Source: Rhyacophila brunnea
Lineage: Eukaryota; Arthropoda; Insecta; Trichoptera; Rhyacophilidae
Assembly: GCA_022495005.1 (NCBI GenBank)
Contig: JAGYXB010000180.1
Span: 186,001 to 250,000, forward strand
Length of the DNA: 64,000 bases
Direction: 5' to 3'
Shown here: one piece after another, positions 1 through 10,911 of the stretch
Numbering within the stretch: the first letter of the stretch is position 1
Layout: each line of letters begins with the position of its first letter
The notes under the pieces: generated by a model
Databases searched by the model: none
Seen by the model: only the letters and a program-made list of their open reading frames with translations
What the model was told of the DNA's origin: nothing
Made by a program: the position numbers and the translations under genes

Positions 1-158
1 CACCCGAGAGTTCCTGGGTTCGATTCCCGGTCATGACAAAAACATTTATGTGTTTTTCTCAAAGCCTGGGTGTTTGTGATTGTTCAAAATTACTAACAAC
101 CACCTTGTACGAAAAAGCAAGGACATGGTTATTAATAATTCTAAAAAAAAAAAAAAAA
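1..158 (+). mobile_element. 3' part of a tRNA-derived SINE
   Basis: The window opens inside a SINE. A tRNA B-box (GGTTCGATTCC, 17-27) sits in a T-arm-like context (TCCTGGG...CCCGG). It is followed by about 115 bp of non-tRNA body and a run of A at 143-158 that would be the 3' tail. The A-box half lies outside the window. The body does not match the other SINE family seen here (family S), so it is a separate family. It is not a functional tRNA gene, because the body and A tail continue directly from the T-arm. Confidence 0.6.
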
Positions 159-469
159 CATATCTAGTTTATTTTCATATTTTTCTTATAATGTTAATAT
201 AATGTTTAACTCTCCGGTCAATAGTTTTTAGAAATTTTGCGTAATAAATTATTATCAATAATATAATAAGTAAACATGAAATGGTGACATGGAAAAAATA
301 ATAATAATTATGGCAACACACAACTTCCGTCATATTCGAAGTATGAACCATCTAATTTAATATTTTCTTCTTCGGTTGTTTCCGATCAATCTAAAACTTT
401 TCCAAATTTGAAAATTTAATTTAAATTTGTTCGCCGGTAAAAGTTGAACGATGTTCGTTGCGGAAATCT
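159..469. other. No gene or repeat recognised
   Basis: AT-rich sequence between a SINE and a retrotransposon remnant. I see no protein similarity, no terminal repeats and no copy elsewhere in the window. Confidence 0.5.
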
Positions 470-1125
470 GAGATTTTTTTTGTGATTTTACCGAGGCTTT
501 GACTGCGACTCGCTGTCATATCGCCTCTTCTCTTCTAGAAGGGGATCCGTCAATCAGGTCCTCACTCCTATTCTGTTAAATAACTTTACAATTTTGCCTA
601 GCTCTTCCGTCTTACCCACCGCCAGGACACCTTTCAATTTGTCGACATTCTCATAGATATCCGCAATTCGCAGCTGTACTCCGTGAAGTTCATATTTAGG
701 GCATTGTAGTGCTATATGTAAAATGTCCTCTAAAATATGACATTCATCGCAGAGTTGCGATTCGCTTCTTCCCATGAGGACATCAAATTTTTTGCCCATG
801 GTGTGCTCTGTTCTTAGTCTCAGTATGAACTTAAGTTCATTCCTCGTCAAAGGAGACTCTACAAACCAGGGCACCTCTCGAGGTGATGGTAGAATAGACT
901 TACTCCATTTCCCCTTTTCTAATGATGCCCTAATATGGTGAAAATCTATCCACATACTTTGGCCCATTTTCTTTATAGCCTCGTTCCAGTCCAGGTTTTC
1001 TGGTATCCACTGATATGGTATCCTTGAATGGCCAGCTTCCTTTGCCAGATCATCCGCTCTTTCATTGACCTCAATACCCATATGCGATGGGATCCATTAA
1101 AGGCATATCTCGTCCTCTATTCATT
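470..1125 (-). pseudogene. R1/I-like non-LTR retrotransposon, RNase H end and C-terminal zinc knuckle
   Basis: This is the 3' end of a non-LTR retrotransposon on the minus strand. The frame (554-1081, extending to about 1125 through one stop) begins with the last RNase H motif, WIPSHMGIEVNERADDLAKE. It continues into the post-RNase H tail and a zinc-knuckle-like C-x2-C...H...C (CDECHILEDILHIALQCPKY). The endonuclease, reverse transcriptase and most of RNase H are missing, as expected for 5' truncation; a SINE abuts the 5' side. The 3' UTR (470-553) and the protein are shared with a second copy at 34583-35110, which supports one family. An in-frame stop precedes WIPSH. It cannot make an active enzyme. 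Confidence 0.8.
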
Positions 1126-1130
1126 TCTTT

Positions 1131-1365
1131 TCTTTCGACCATGTCCGATCCTAATAGGATCGTATGGGCCTCCACAGAGTAGAGGTTTGTATAAACATAT
1201 TTTGTTTTTTACGAGAAATGGATGTCAGCCACTTGCTCAATCTATTAGGTCCATACCCTGACAGACACAAATTGAAAAACAATATGTGTACTTGCCAGAC
1301 CCAGCATTCGAACCTGGGACGCACGGCGTTATAGTCCAGCACTTAAGCTGCGCGGCCACCGTGGG
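1131..1365 (-). mobile_element. SINE family S, near full length
   Basis: Read on the minus strand, it starts with a tRNA-like head (GTGGCCGCGCAGCTTAAG as A-box region, a GGTTCGAATGC B-box with one mismatch). A shared body follows, and then a 3' segment containing a hairpin-like CCTCTACTCTGTGGAGG and a palindromic ATCCTATTAGGAT. The same order is seen at 10660-10898, 45101-45455, 55337-55570 and 57556-58120, with 3' fragments at 3541 and 20131. No clean target duplication was found. Class: RNA polymerase III-transcribed, non-autonomous retroelement. Confidence 0.75.
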
Positions 1366-2439
1366 CTTTTCATAGTGGACTGTAATTACTTAAGGTGATG
1401 TCTCTAGGTAAAGTTGTTATCGAAAAATAACTAGAAAAGTTTATTAATCGGTAAATATATATTCAAAAGTAATGAGAAAAATAAAATAAAAAATTAAGAT
1501 GTATCGTGGAGTTCTATATACCAAAAATACGTGTCAAATTCGGTACATTTCTATCGGGTGGTAAGAATGAATGACATAAGATTTATTATCAAAATTACGA
1601 TTACGTTCTATTATTATCCTTATATCTTTTTTTTCAAATTTAAAAAACATCGATTTAGAGGTTAGAAAGCATGCAATTAAAATCGAAACATCTCGGTTCA
1701 GACTTAATTTATCGCAAAAAACGATTAGCGTTTCTATTAAAAATATTATTTAATAATTTTAGGCTAGTTATTTAAATTTAATCTTGTATTTTTGTATATT
1801 AACGAATCGATTGTAAATAAAATGAATATTTGACAAGACTTTATCGACATATGCTGCTAACGCGGAAATAAATCGAACTATTTTTGAAACAGTACTTGCA
1901 TAGATTAAAAAATACATACACACACACATACATTGAAAATAAAGGTTCGCCAGGTACGAAGACAAAAACTGTGTTAATTCTGCTGTCAATAATTTTTGTT
2001 TGCGATATTGGAGCATATGTCAATGGACTACATATATCAACCTCCACTTTCTGAAATAGTGTTGTGTAATTATTTCAGATATTTATTACTGTTTTGACGT
2101 ACCTACCTTTTATAAAGCGATTTTAAAATAAATATAGTTTCATAATAATATAAAGAAAGCATACGAGCGAAAATGCCTAAGATACTTCTGACACACATCA
2201 AATTTAATCTTTGTCTAGTAACTGTACAATTTATCCATATTTATGTTAAGTGTTTAAAATGTTATAAGTAAAAAAAAATCGTCTATTCACGTGGTAGTCG
2301 CGAAAATTATGAACAATATACAATGTTAAAAATAATAAGAATTGTTAAAATTTCTAGTCACAATATTATTCAAAGACAAATTAACCCGATCAAAACAGCC
2401 TCGACAAACTTCCACTTCACTAACTTTTGTTCTATATGT
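1366..2439. other. Low-complexity spacer, no gene recognised
   Basis: AT-rich, with a short CA/TA microsatellite near 1917-1930. The small open frames at 1768-2047 lie on one strand in two overlapping frames and resemble no family I know. The start (1372-1390) resembles the start of repeat family H (GTGGACTGTAATTA). Confidence 0.5.
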
Positions 2440-2606
2440 TTATCCTGGATACAGCGGCAAACACATTTTGAAAATAGCCGATATACTGGATTATTTGTTA
2501 GTTTGGGTTAGTTTAAGTTAGATTAGGTAATCCTAACAAATAATCCAGTATATAGGCTATTTTCAAAATGTCTTTGCCGCTGTATCCAGGATAACCGACT
2601 TGTACC
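2440..2606. mobile_element. Fold-back miniature element, family A (left end trimmed)
   Basis: Two arms of about 65-70 bp (CAGCGGCAAACACATTTTGA and its inverse) flank a centre of TTAGGTT/CCTAA-like words. The right end reaches the family terminus (...TTGTACC); the left arm stops short, at about 2440. Complete copies with 8-bp target duplications are at 40805-41013 and 62005-63123, a full-length copy with a diverged duplication is at 12073-12266, and a half copy is at 17048. The 8-bp duplications point to hAT-type mobilisation. No coding capacity. Confidence 0.8.
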
Positions 2607-3540
2607 CTAATTTTAATTACATACATACTATTGTACTATATTTGGGCCATCAAACGTTCATTCCTGTCTACGGCCTTAAAATTATTATCTACGTGCCTAT
2701 ATAACTGTATGCCGTCCTGTCAAAAAGTGGAGGTTGATAATTTAGTATGTAGAAAATAGAAGTTATTATTAGTCTCCATAAAATATAGGGTAAACAATTC
2801 AGTGAATGAACACATAAGAGGTGAATTTGAAAATAAATTAAATTAAAAACGATTAAATGAACTAAGAAAATTATAACAATAGGTAGGTACAATAAATTGT
2901 GTATAACCGTGGTATTACTAATTTTATGCCGTGATGCTTTGATAGTTGAACTTTTCATAATATTTGGATCACTATTTAGTTGCTCATTTATCTGCTACAT
3001 CATAAAGTCGTAAATATTGTTTTTTTATGAAGCAATCATAAATACAAAAAATTAAGATCTACTTTTCAATCATAGTAGATACCTAGGAATATGGTATAGG
3101 TGTTGATAATTTTTAATTATTTATTCGAGATCTTCAGGGAATTACAAAAGTCCACACCTAGAAACCACTGGGCCAATAAGGTTTCTTTTTATATCTCCAA
3201 ATCCATTTCACTTACACATTTATAGGTAAAATAAATAAAACTATCTTTTATTTTATCTTGCACTGTTCTTTAAAATCGACATTAGATTTTTTCAAAGAAA
3301 TAACGTTCTGTCTTTTTCTTAGAATATTATGTAATCAGTGGTGCACTTACTTCAAATTCTAATTTTTTTTCTTACGTTTTACAATTTTTTTTTTAATTTG
3401 TCACTTATTTTGTCCTTGGGTTTGCTTATCAAGATTTGTTCGCATGTTTATTTACGTTTTTTCTTACCTCCAACTTCTTTTTTATTCAATTCGTTGCGTG
3501 TCTTACTTTATTCTTATCTCAGATATAGTTAGTTAGTTAA
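2607..3540. other. No gene or repeat recognised
   Basis: AT-rich spacer with poly-T runs near 3360-3400. Open frames at 2689-2958 and 3338-3532 are made of hydrophobic, T/A-driven codons with no recognisable motif, and are most likely chance. Confidence 0.45.
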
Positions 3541-3600
3541 TACAAACCGTCCACTCTGTGGAGGCCTATATGAACCCATTAGGATTGGACATGGTTGAAA
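3541..3600 (+). mobile_element. SINE family S, 3' fragment
   Basis: Matches the 3' segment of family S from TACAAACC through CTCTGTGGAGGCC to the GGACATGG end. The tRNA-like head and body are absent, as for a 5'-truncated insertion. Confidence 0.6.
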
Positions 3601-3652
3601 CGAAATGAATTGGGATGTCTATATAATATCGACATTGTCATAATTATAACTA

Positions 3653-4020
3653 CAGTCGAACTCGGTTATTACAATTTCGGACATAGCGAGATCTCGGATG
3701 TAATGAGGAAACAGTCGTTGACATTTGGTATATGATTTTCTCCGTACATTTTTATTCACTGTTATAACGAGATACTTATCGGATATACCGAGCTAAAATA
3801 CTGGTAATGTGTTGATCGTTTAAAGACATTTCGACCCTAAGCAATAAAATCCGATCGGACAGGATGCCGCCGGGGACAGATTACGTTTATGACACTAGTT
3901 AAGTGTTTAATTGTTGTTTTCGCCGACAATAAAAATACCTATTCTCTGATATAACGAGTATCGCTTATAACGAGCACATTCAGCCGGTCCAACCTTCCTA
4001 GTAATAACCAAGTACAACTG
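3653..4020. mobile_element. pogo/Tigger-like miniature element (TA target)
   Basis: 368 bp between imperfect terminal inverted repeats (left CAGTCGAACTCGGTTATTAC, right GTAATAACCAAGTACAACTG), flanked on both sides by TA. The subterminal words TATAACGAG and ATAACGAG occur several times, as is usual in pogo/Tigger relatives. It holds no transposase, so it would have been moved in trans. One copy in the window. Confidence 0.75.
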
Positions 4021-4022
4021 TA

Positions 4023-4619
4023 TATTCCTTATTTTGTTTAATAATAATTCGAATGGCATTTGTTTTGCTATTCATTTCATATCATTCTTTTATTCCACCT
4101 CTAGTAGAAATTCGATGTAATTGTCAATTGTACAAGATTAAACTCAATCTTATAAACATTTGTACTTAAATGTTCATTTACTACTATAAATGAATTTTAC
4201 TGTAGAAAAATATTTATATTAATTCGTATTGTCAACGTAAAAAAATCTGGTTCATTGACTGGACAGGATACCCTTGTATTGCCACTGTAAAAAAAACTAC
4301 GGTAAACAAAATGTAAAAATCATAAACACTTTAAATCAAATCAAATAGATATGTTAGAATTGTAAATATTTTATGGGGAAAATATTAATTGTAAATATTT
4401 TTACATAGGTAAGTAAATATATAATAAATTTAAATGCATTTTTATCAAGCTTATGATTTTTAATATCTGGCGACACACAATATTTTATTTTATATTTTAT
4501 CGCCATCTGGTTGCGATCGACGAAAGTTTTTAGTAACACATTTTTAGAAATTCATGGTAGATGCCTGTAGATGCCTTTAGATGGCGTTGAAGTCACATTT
4601 GATCGTAAATTGAGGCAAA
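4023..4619. other. No gene or repeat recognised
   Basis: AT-rich. Near 4555-4580 the phrase TAGATGCCT is repeated in short direct copies. The open frame at 4354-4539 has no recognisable motif. Confidence 0.45.
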
Positions 4620-5090
4620 GAATTCGCCTTAAGGACATACGGATTCTTTCATAATGATAATGATAATAAAATGAATTTTCCAACTAGATTTCTTCTGGGT
4701 ATGCTATCAATGCAATCCTTGTCCACCCGAAGAGTGACTTTAAAGCATTTCGTTTTACTTCTTCGTGGGTCCATTTACAATCCGTATAAACTGACAAATA
4801 TTAATTTTCATGTTCCCACCAATATCACTTGTAACTATACGGTCTTCATGATACTCCGTCGCAGGACGGATGTGGTGTTTCATGATGCTGTGTATCGTGC
4901 GATTAACTTATTTGGTGGCACCATGAAGGTTTATTTATAATATTTGTATTTATCATTTTACTTTAATATCTACATAAGCACATACTTTCTTGTTATATTG
5001 GTTGTTATTTGTTATTATGATGTATTGTGGCGCATTGGCCAATCGCTGTAATGCCATAATACTCTTACATAAATAAATAAATAATTAATT
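4620..5090 (+). pseudogene. jockey-like retrotransposon C-terminus and 3' tail
   Basis: The 89-residue frame (4671-4940) matches the region after the reverse transcriptase in jockey-type elements. Its block PTRFLLGMLSMQSLSTRR parallels the PTDFLLGMLTYCSLQFRR block of the 37-kb copy, and its end (VVFHDAVYRAINLF) aligns with the terminal helix there. A 3' UTR follows, ending in an AAATAAATAAATAA tail. Endonuclease and reverse transcriptase are absent (5' truncation). It is a distinct subfamily from the 37-kb and 44-kb copies. Confidence 0.6.
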
Positions 5091-5094
5091 TTGA

Positions 5095-5260
5095 TGAAAT
5101 GATTGTGGTGGTGAAGGTGGATGCTGGAGGAGGGTTTTGTTAGGATGCCAGGCACTGACCTTTTATGCTGTTGGTGATATTGCTTCGTGGTCTGGTTGCA
5201 CTATCACTCACGCGCTATTGTTTGTTGAGTCACCCGGTGCTTGCAATAATTCACGTCCAA
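5095..5260. repeat. Dispersed repeat, family H
   Basis: Shares the core GGCACTGACCTTT...GTGGTCTGG...GAGTCACCCGGT with 20262-20440, 60830-61030 and, more weakly, 51764-51960. No terminal repeats or coding capacity can be shown. The class is unknown. Confidence 0.5.
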
Positions 5261-5960
5261 AGGTGATTTAGTGTTTGTAAATGCGCGGTCGATGAATGAC
5301 TCGTAACTGCGTTGCGCCTGGTCTAGTGACAATATTGGGGATTTGAGGTAAGAAGGAAATATAGGAATGATAACCTCCATAATTGGCCCACCAAATACAT
5401 TAAACAATTTTATATACAAATTAATGAATTGATTTGTTGAATATTGGACGATTCGATGGCGGTAAAAAAATATTAAATATACACGACATGGCGCTAGAAA
5501 TTCGTGTGTGTTAAATCTCTGTGATATCATATTATAATAATCAAAAGTTGCATTGTTTACGGTTTTGAATTTTGTATTAAAAAACATATTTTTTTAGATT
5601 TGGGACTAATGGGATTCCAATATATATAAACTGTTCACAAATTCGTCACCATTTTAAATCACCACGTTTTTTTGTATTCCGCCTTGAATGGAAAACAAAT
5701 GTGCATGATCACAAACAAGACATTCTGGGCTGAGATTACTATATATCCACCACCCACCAGTATAAGTTGTTCGCTGAGTATAGGCACCACATGCTAATAT
5801 TTGACATATCATTCAATATTTTTTTATACTGTGATGAACTTAGTTCTAAATTCGAACACTGGAAAATTTATGATGGTATATTTTTTATACTATTGACCGC
5901 AAAAATTCTGTATACTTCGGTTATAATTTCTGCAATTAGAAGTGTGATTTATTCCAACTA
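5261..5960. other. No gene recognised
   Basis: Includes a 127-codon open frame on the minus strand (5204-5587) that overlaps repeat H and has no recognisable motif. The phrase CATAATTGGCCC near 5380 recurs as CATAATTGGCCCTACC near 52920, hinting at another old repeat. Confidence 0.4.
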
Positions 5961-5964
5961 GCAT

Positions 5965-6245
5965 TGCAGGTGAAGGTAAATGGCAGCAAAATTGTAGGAA
6001 GAATGAGTTTGACTTGGCGAAGCAACCTCCACAAGTGGCTCGATGGCAATAGGAAATATCAAATAAAATATTTTAGGTAAAGGAAATAAGATACACAGGG
6101 AAGCCCTAAAACCCGCTGGATAGACGAACTTATAAAAGTTTGGTGGATGTATGTGGCAGCAATGAACTAGGGAACGAGAAAATTGGAGAGAGAGTCAAGG
6201 GAGGCTTTCATCCAGCAGTAGATCAACCCTGGCTGATGATGGTGT
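5965..6245 (+). pseudogene. RTE-like retrotransposon 3' end
   Basis: A decayed copy of the last about 60 codons of the RTE-like element that is better preserved at 42670-43495. Corresponding phrases are PLDRRTYKSLVDV (versus SRWIDELVKFGG) and GFHPAVDQPWL (versus AFIQQWIDPG), in broken frames. It ends in TGATGATGG, like the TGATGAT tail of RTE elements. Confidence 0.6.
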
Positions 6246-6444
6246 TTTTGCATTCGCAATTAACCTGATCCGTGCCACGGACGAATTAACTCGCCAAAGC
6301 ATGTATGTCGCGTCAAGCCACGGACGAATATATTCGCGGGTTCTTGTAAACGTCATAACTTCTGAATAAAAATTCTGTGTATATTTTCGAAACAATATTT
6401 ATCATTTTAGTGTGAAAATATTCACGATAAACTTGATAAACATG

Positions 6445-6875
6445 TGAATACGTGTATTAATTAAGGCTCTAAGTACCAAAAAGTAGTATTGACTGTAGTT
6501 ACAAAATACCGAGTCATTGCAGTAAAATTTCATGAAGCAGACCTTTTGAAAAATGTGGTTTTACAGTGTGAAGCAATCACGGCAGCTTCTATAATTTTAG
6601 GTATTAAGGACTCGCAAGTGTCAACACACCATCGTCAGCCATTTTATATTGAATGAGATTGACCACTGTAGTGCTATTTACACCATTATAAATAAAACAC
6701 GCCAACGGACTTACAACGTCGACAGGTTTAAATATTTTGCTGTATTTTTTTTGACTTGCTTGAATCACTTAGACCATAGTTGAAGTTATTGGCGTTAGTA
6801 TGCAGAACACTTTTCTATAAAAATGACAGTGTTTTTGTTTTTGGTACTTAGCGCCTTAATTAATACACGTATTCA
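6445..6875. mobile_element. Miniature element N with long terminal inverted repeats
   Basis: 431 bp bounded by inverted repeats of about 35-40 bp (TGAATACGTGTATTAATTAA, GGC[T/G]CTAAGTACCAAAAA). The interior has no recognisable coding capacity. A target duplication cannot be separated from the terminal repeats, so the superfamily is not assigned. Only one copy in the window. Confidence 0.65.
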
Positions 6876-7036
6876 TGTTGTGTTGCCAAGTTTTCACAAA
6901 TATTTATCACTCCGTTTCTATTTAATATTTTTAAAGGATTTATTTTATTCCGATTCTAGTAAAAATTGGCTGACAGTGATAAGGTTAAAATAATATATGC
7001 ATTCAAAATGAATAAACAAAATAGTATATACATAAT

Positions 7037-8310
7037 AATATCAGTACTATCGACCGAAGGTACTTGATGGAATTTGAATTTAAATTCTAATGGATTTAAA
7101 TTTTATACTATTCCATTTGTGTCGTTTTTTGCGACCCGAGTTTAGCCTTTCGGCATATTCATACACTGTGTAGGTACACTCACCAAAACGCAAATATACA
7201 CTGACAACCAATACAATTAACTCTTCATATAACATTATAATTGTAGCAAAACTTTATCATCTACATTCTACCTATTAAGTCAAAGATCACGATCAAAAAT
7301 ATATAACAAACAGTGATCATGAATAATTTAAGTGTTTGTAAAAAAACCCCTACCTTATCAATAATAATACACTCGATAAGCATAATTATATAAGTCGTCA
7401 AAACCTAATATTAGATCATTAGTAATTATAAACAATAAAAATACTACACCCAATAGGTGTAAAATCGACCACTCTGAGAACAATGGTAACGTATTGGGAA
7501 TTAATGGAGTTAACTAATCAGATATACCTATCTATGATATCAGAGCCCCATGCAGAATCCAAGATTTCGATCTTAAGGATAAGTTGCCAAAAAGCATGAC
7601 TTAACTATAGACTATACTGAGTATAGATTTAAGGAATCCTTAACCATAGACTACTTTTGTTTTGAACACGCCCCCTTCCGTATTACCATTTACTACTGAC
7701 AGCTGCTGTCAAAATAAATTCACGTGTCTATAAAACAGTCCATACACTAAAATTCATTTAACAATTTATCTCAATATGGATATTGATAGTGTTAATTCAT
7801 TTGGCATGTACTTGCAGAATATTATTTTACTTTTTATATGCCAGCCCGCAGAAATACAAGATGCCAGATAGAAATGACACTTGACGCTAGTGTTACCATG
7901 TTAAAAAAATATTTTGCGGTGCCTGTGGAATCACGTATAATGACTGATAACGGAAACACAAGAGTATTATAATTAAATATTAATATGTATTTATAGTAAT
8001 TGCATTTATAAAGTGCAGTTGTCTTATTTTTGTCATCGTTTAACAATTATCAAATAATTTACCTTATAGGAAAGAGAATTTTTAAATATGGTATTATTTT
8101 AAATAGAAAAAACGAACGAAGCTTTAAGAGGAGGTGAACCATAGACAACATGATCTTAACGAAGGACAATGTTTCTGCATTCCGCTCTCAGTCTATAAAA
8201 GTTTTTAGTAAAACACTAATATTCAATAATATTCTTACATGATACCTACCTACCTAAAAAACGACTAAAATTGAAAAGTACAAAACTTAAATCCATTAGA
8301 ATTTAAATAA
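7037..8310. mobile_element. Miniature element family E, diverged copy
   Basis: Begins with the family E terminus (TATCGACCGAAGGTACTTGA at 7048) and ends near 8300 with TTAAATCCATTAGAATTTAA, the inner part of the opposite terminus. The subterminal block at 7342-7475 (CTACCTTATCAATAATAATA... and ACACCCAATAGGTGTAAAATC) is inverted relative to the blocks at 30255-30390 and 55150-55280. The 7540-8200 interior (ATAGACTA words, a short frame MDIDSVNSF at about 7776) may be another insertion. Confidence 0.55.
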
Positions 8311-8319
8311 TAGTTTTTA

Positions 8320-8810
8320 TTTCTTTGTTAGCGGTACGCAGGTACATAAAGATTGGGAAATACTGGTTTAGAAGACGGTAGATAAATAAGATGAAGAGAA
8401 TAATATCAAAGCTTTCGCACAAAACGTTACAATGCTTTTATTTACTTATCCGCTAAGTATTTCTTTTTTATTCGACGTACACGTGGATGAGGAAAGATGC
8501 GGTATGCAAAATATGCAAATCCGCCGCAGCATTCAGAATAATAAATTCGCGCGTTTAATTGAGGCATGACGGGGGTGGGAGGAGGGAAGGAGCGTAGGAG
8601 GGCATTCTCAATTTGCGCACATTATTTTATGCCGTGGGTATACAGCAGTGTCGCGCGAGGGCAATGATAAAATTGCTTTTCTTTCGTAAATAACGTGCGT
8701 AGACCGCCCTGCGTAATGTGACGCGAGTGAAATTATCACTTGAAGAAGCGTGAATTATTTGAATAAAATGCGCGTTTAGTGTTAAGTAGCTTTTATGCTG
8801 ATAAATCCGG
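8320..8810. other. GC-richer low-copy island
   Basis: About 8470-8760 is clearly richer in G+C than its surroundings. It contains ATATGCAAAT (octamer-like), many CG dinucleotides (CCGCCGCAGC, GTCGCGCGAG), a G-rich stretch at 8571-8600, and no stop-free frame of note. It has no copy elsewhere in the window. This is the profile of a conserved non-coding or regulatory element, but conservation cannot be tested here. Confidence 0.35.
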
Positions 8811-8816
8811 TCTTAT

Positions 8817-9285
8817 TACAACGTTTTTCTTAGCTCGTATTCTTATTTGTCCGGAAAAAATCTTGCAATCGATTTTTAACTAACTTCCCGATTAGCTAGA
8901 CATTTGAAACTTTTAGAACATATCAGAACACGATGCCAATACATTTTTTAATACTTTTAGCTATCTTTAAGTAGAATTGATTTCATTTTCAGTTAATTAT
9001 GTTTTGTATGAAAAGTTATTTCGGAAGAAATCCGTAAAAAGTAAAACTATTATTGGTTGCTAAGTGGGTCCTAGCAACTAAATTATTAATAAATATACGG
9101 AAATTACTTTTAACGGAGGTTAACTTAAATTAACGGAGGTTACTATGGAAATTAATATGACATTTCAGTATTATTTCTATCAAGTACAATTTTTTTGATC
9201 GTTTAAGCTAGGCAAGTCAAGTTTATATGATTCAACAGAAAATTTAAAAACGTTGTATATAAAAAGTTCTTTTTATTTTGTTATT
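8817..9285. mobile_element. Miniature element family F
   Basis: Starts at CAACGTTTTTCTTAGCTCG and carries the family body (TAGCTAGACATTTGAAAC, ATATCAGAACACGATG, ATTATTGGTTGCTAAG). It ends through AAAAACGTTGTATATAAAAA and GTTCTTTTTAT. Other copies are at 35680-36085, 36246-36382, 39407-40192, 42058-42310 and 61185-61445. The 10-bp motif AACGTTTTT is inverted near the two ends. No protein is encoded. Confidence 0.65.
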
Positions 9286-9539
9286 ATTTATTCTTATTTT
9301 AATATGTAGGTAGGGTGCAGAATATTACAAAAACAAACCATTGAAACACAAAAGACATAATTTGACGCCTAATACCTCAGCAAGACTATTTAAATTATTG
9401 TCTGACAACAATAGAATGGCGAGAACAGAAAGTCGCTGTAGTCGCATGCAGAAGACTTCTCGGTGTTTATTATTTAATAGGTTTTTAATTTATACTAATT
9501 ATATTCTCAGAAGACACTTAGAAGTCCAAACTGGATAGT

Positions 9540-9850
9540 GTTGCCACGTACATCCACCGAACTTTATGAGTTCGTCTATCCAGCAGGACGTCCTTATGGG
9601 TATTTAGTGCCCCTTTGGTACCACTGTATGACGGGATTTGTCCCGAGGTTGGCCACTCACCGTGCAACCTGTCCAGTCCATTGGCATTCCATCCGCTGAG
9701 CGACCTCTATCACATCGCTTACTCTTATCTGCTTCCTTATTCATTGATTTATTTTGTGATATTTACGCTTTATGCCCAACATGCAACTTTCCATGCTACG
9801 TTGCGGAAAAACATATACCATGGAAATCCTATTGTTAATTTAAGTTAACC
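9540..9850 (-). pseudogene. RTE-like retrotransposon fragment
   Basis: On the minus strand this is a frameshifted copy of the C-terminal segment of the 42.7-43.5 kb RTE-like element. The nucleotide match includes the ...GACGAACT-CATAAAGTTCGG segment next to the codons for the terminal W-I-D-E-L block, and the string of arginine-rich codons upstream. It is heavily decayed; the two overlapping plus-strand frames here are shadows. Confidence 0.6.
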
Positions 9851-10646
9851 CGATCAGTAAATGAATTATTAATAATTGATTTACTGGAGTTTTGAGAAAT
9901 TAATATTTTTTTTGAAATAGTGCTACATCTACTGCTACGCCTTTGCTATAATAGTTGATAACCGTGACATTAGTGTTATTTAAGAGAGAGTTTCAACCGT
10001 TACACTGGCATCCATTCAGTTGCTCTAATTGTTTTTATTATATTATAAAAATATCTGACGTGTATTTTTTACATGATATGGAAGTGGGGATTATCCCTAC
10101 GAACCCTTAAGATAGAGCCGCCCTTGCAAATGAATAAACAACTACAGGCCAAACACTCACTGGTTTAGAATCACCCTGTTGCTAATTATCGCATCGATCG
10201 TAGGCGTGTGCCTTCCGTTGACTTTTGGCATAATACTCCCTTCTCACTAACGGCAGGTAGAGCACGTATTGTTCGACTCCACTTAACATAATCACCTGCG
10301 CGAGTGTATTGTTGTACCATCGGGAAAATATGAAGAGGAGTTTGGATGTGGGAACTGGCGCAAATACATGTTTTTTTCAATTCCCAAGTATTCTAGACTT
10401 CGCAATAATTCAATCCGTTTGCAATATAGCTAAACAACTTAAAAACGGACCCGCGCTGAAGCACACTTACTTTCGTGCGCATATAGTAGGCGTGTAAACG
10501 CTGCGTCTGTGTATAACAACTATACTAAATATTATTTGAAATTTATAAAAAAATGTGATTGGGTCATCGATTTATTTAATATGTATACTGTTCACTATTA
10601 CTTATTAAGTCATAATTTGTGTTCTCCTAATTATTTAATAATTAAT
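9851..10646. other. Low-copy spacer
   Basis: 10080-10500 has near-balanced composition and no repeat partner in the window. Short frames exist on both strands (10186-10380 minus, 10309-10497 plus), neither with a recognisable domain. The remainder is AT-rich. Confidence 0.4.
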
Positions 10647-10659
10647 AAATACATGCAGC

Positions 10660-10898
10660 CGTCCACGGTGGCCGCGCAGCTTAAGCATTGGACTATCACG
10701 CCTTGGGTCCCAGGTTCAAATCCTGGGTCTGGCAAGTACACATGTTGTTTTTAAATTTGTGTGTGAGTCAGGGTATGGACCTAATAGGTTGAGAAATGGT
10801 TGACATCTATTTCTCGTAAAAAACAAAATCTGTTAATACAAACCTCTACTCTGTGGAGGCCCATATGATCCTATTAGGATCGGATATGGTCGAAAAAA
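10660..10898 (+). mobile_element. SINE family S, full length with target-site duplication
   Basis: This is the reference copy of family S. The tRNA-like head (A-box region GTGGCCGCGCAGCTTAAG, B-box GGTTCAAATCC at 10713-10723) is followed by the body and by the 3' hairpin segment ending in a short A run (10893-10901). A 13-bp direct repeat, AAATACATGCAGC, flanks it at 10647-10659 and 10899-10911, the mark of target-primed reverse transcription by a LINE partner. No coding capacity. The tRNA part has lost a proper acceptor stem, so it is not a tRNA gene. Confidence 0.88.
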
Positions 10899-10911
10899 AA
10901 ATACATGCAGC

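Noticed and set aside
8817..9285. TA target duplication for family F
   Set aside because: At several copies the sequence outside the supposed TA (TATAAAAAGTTCTTTTTAT) is itself shared between copies, so it lies within the repeat and the true end is elsewhere.
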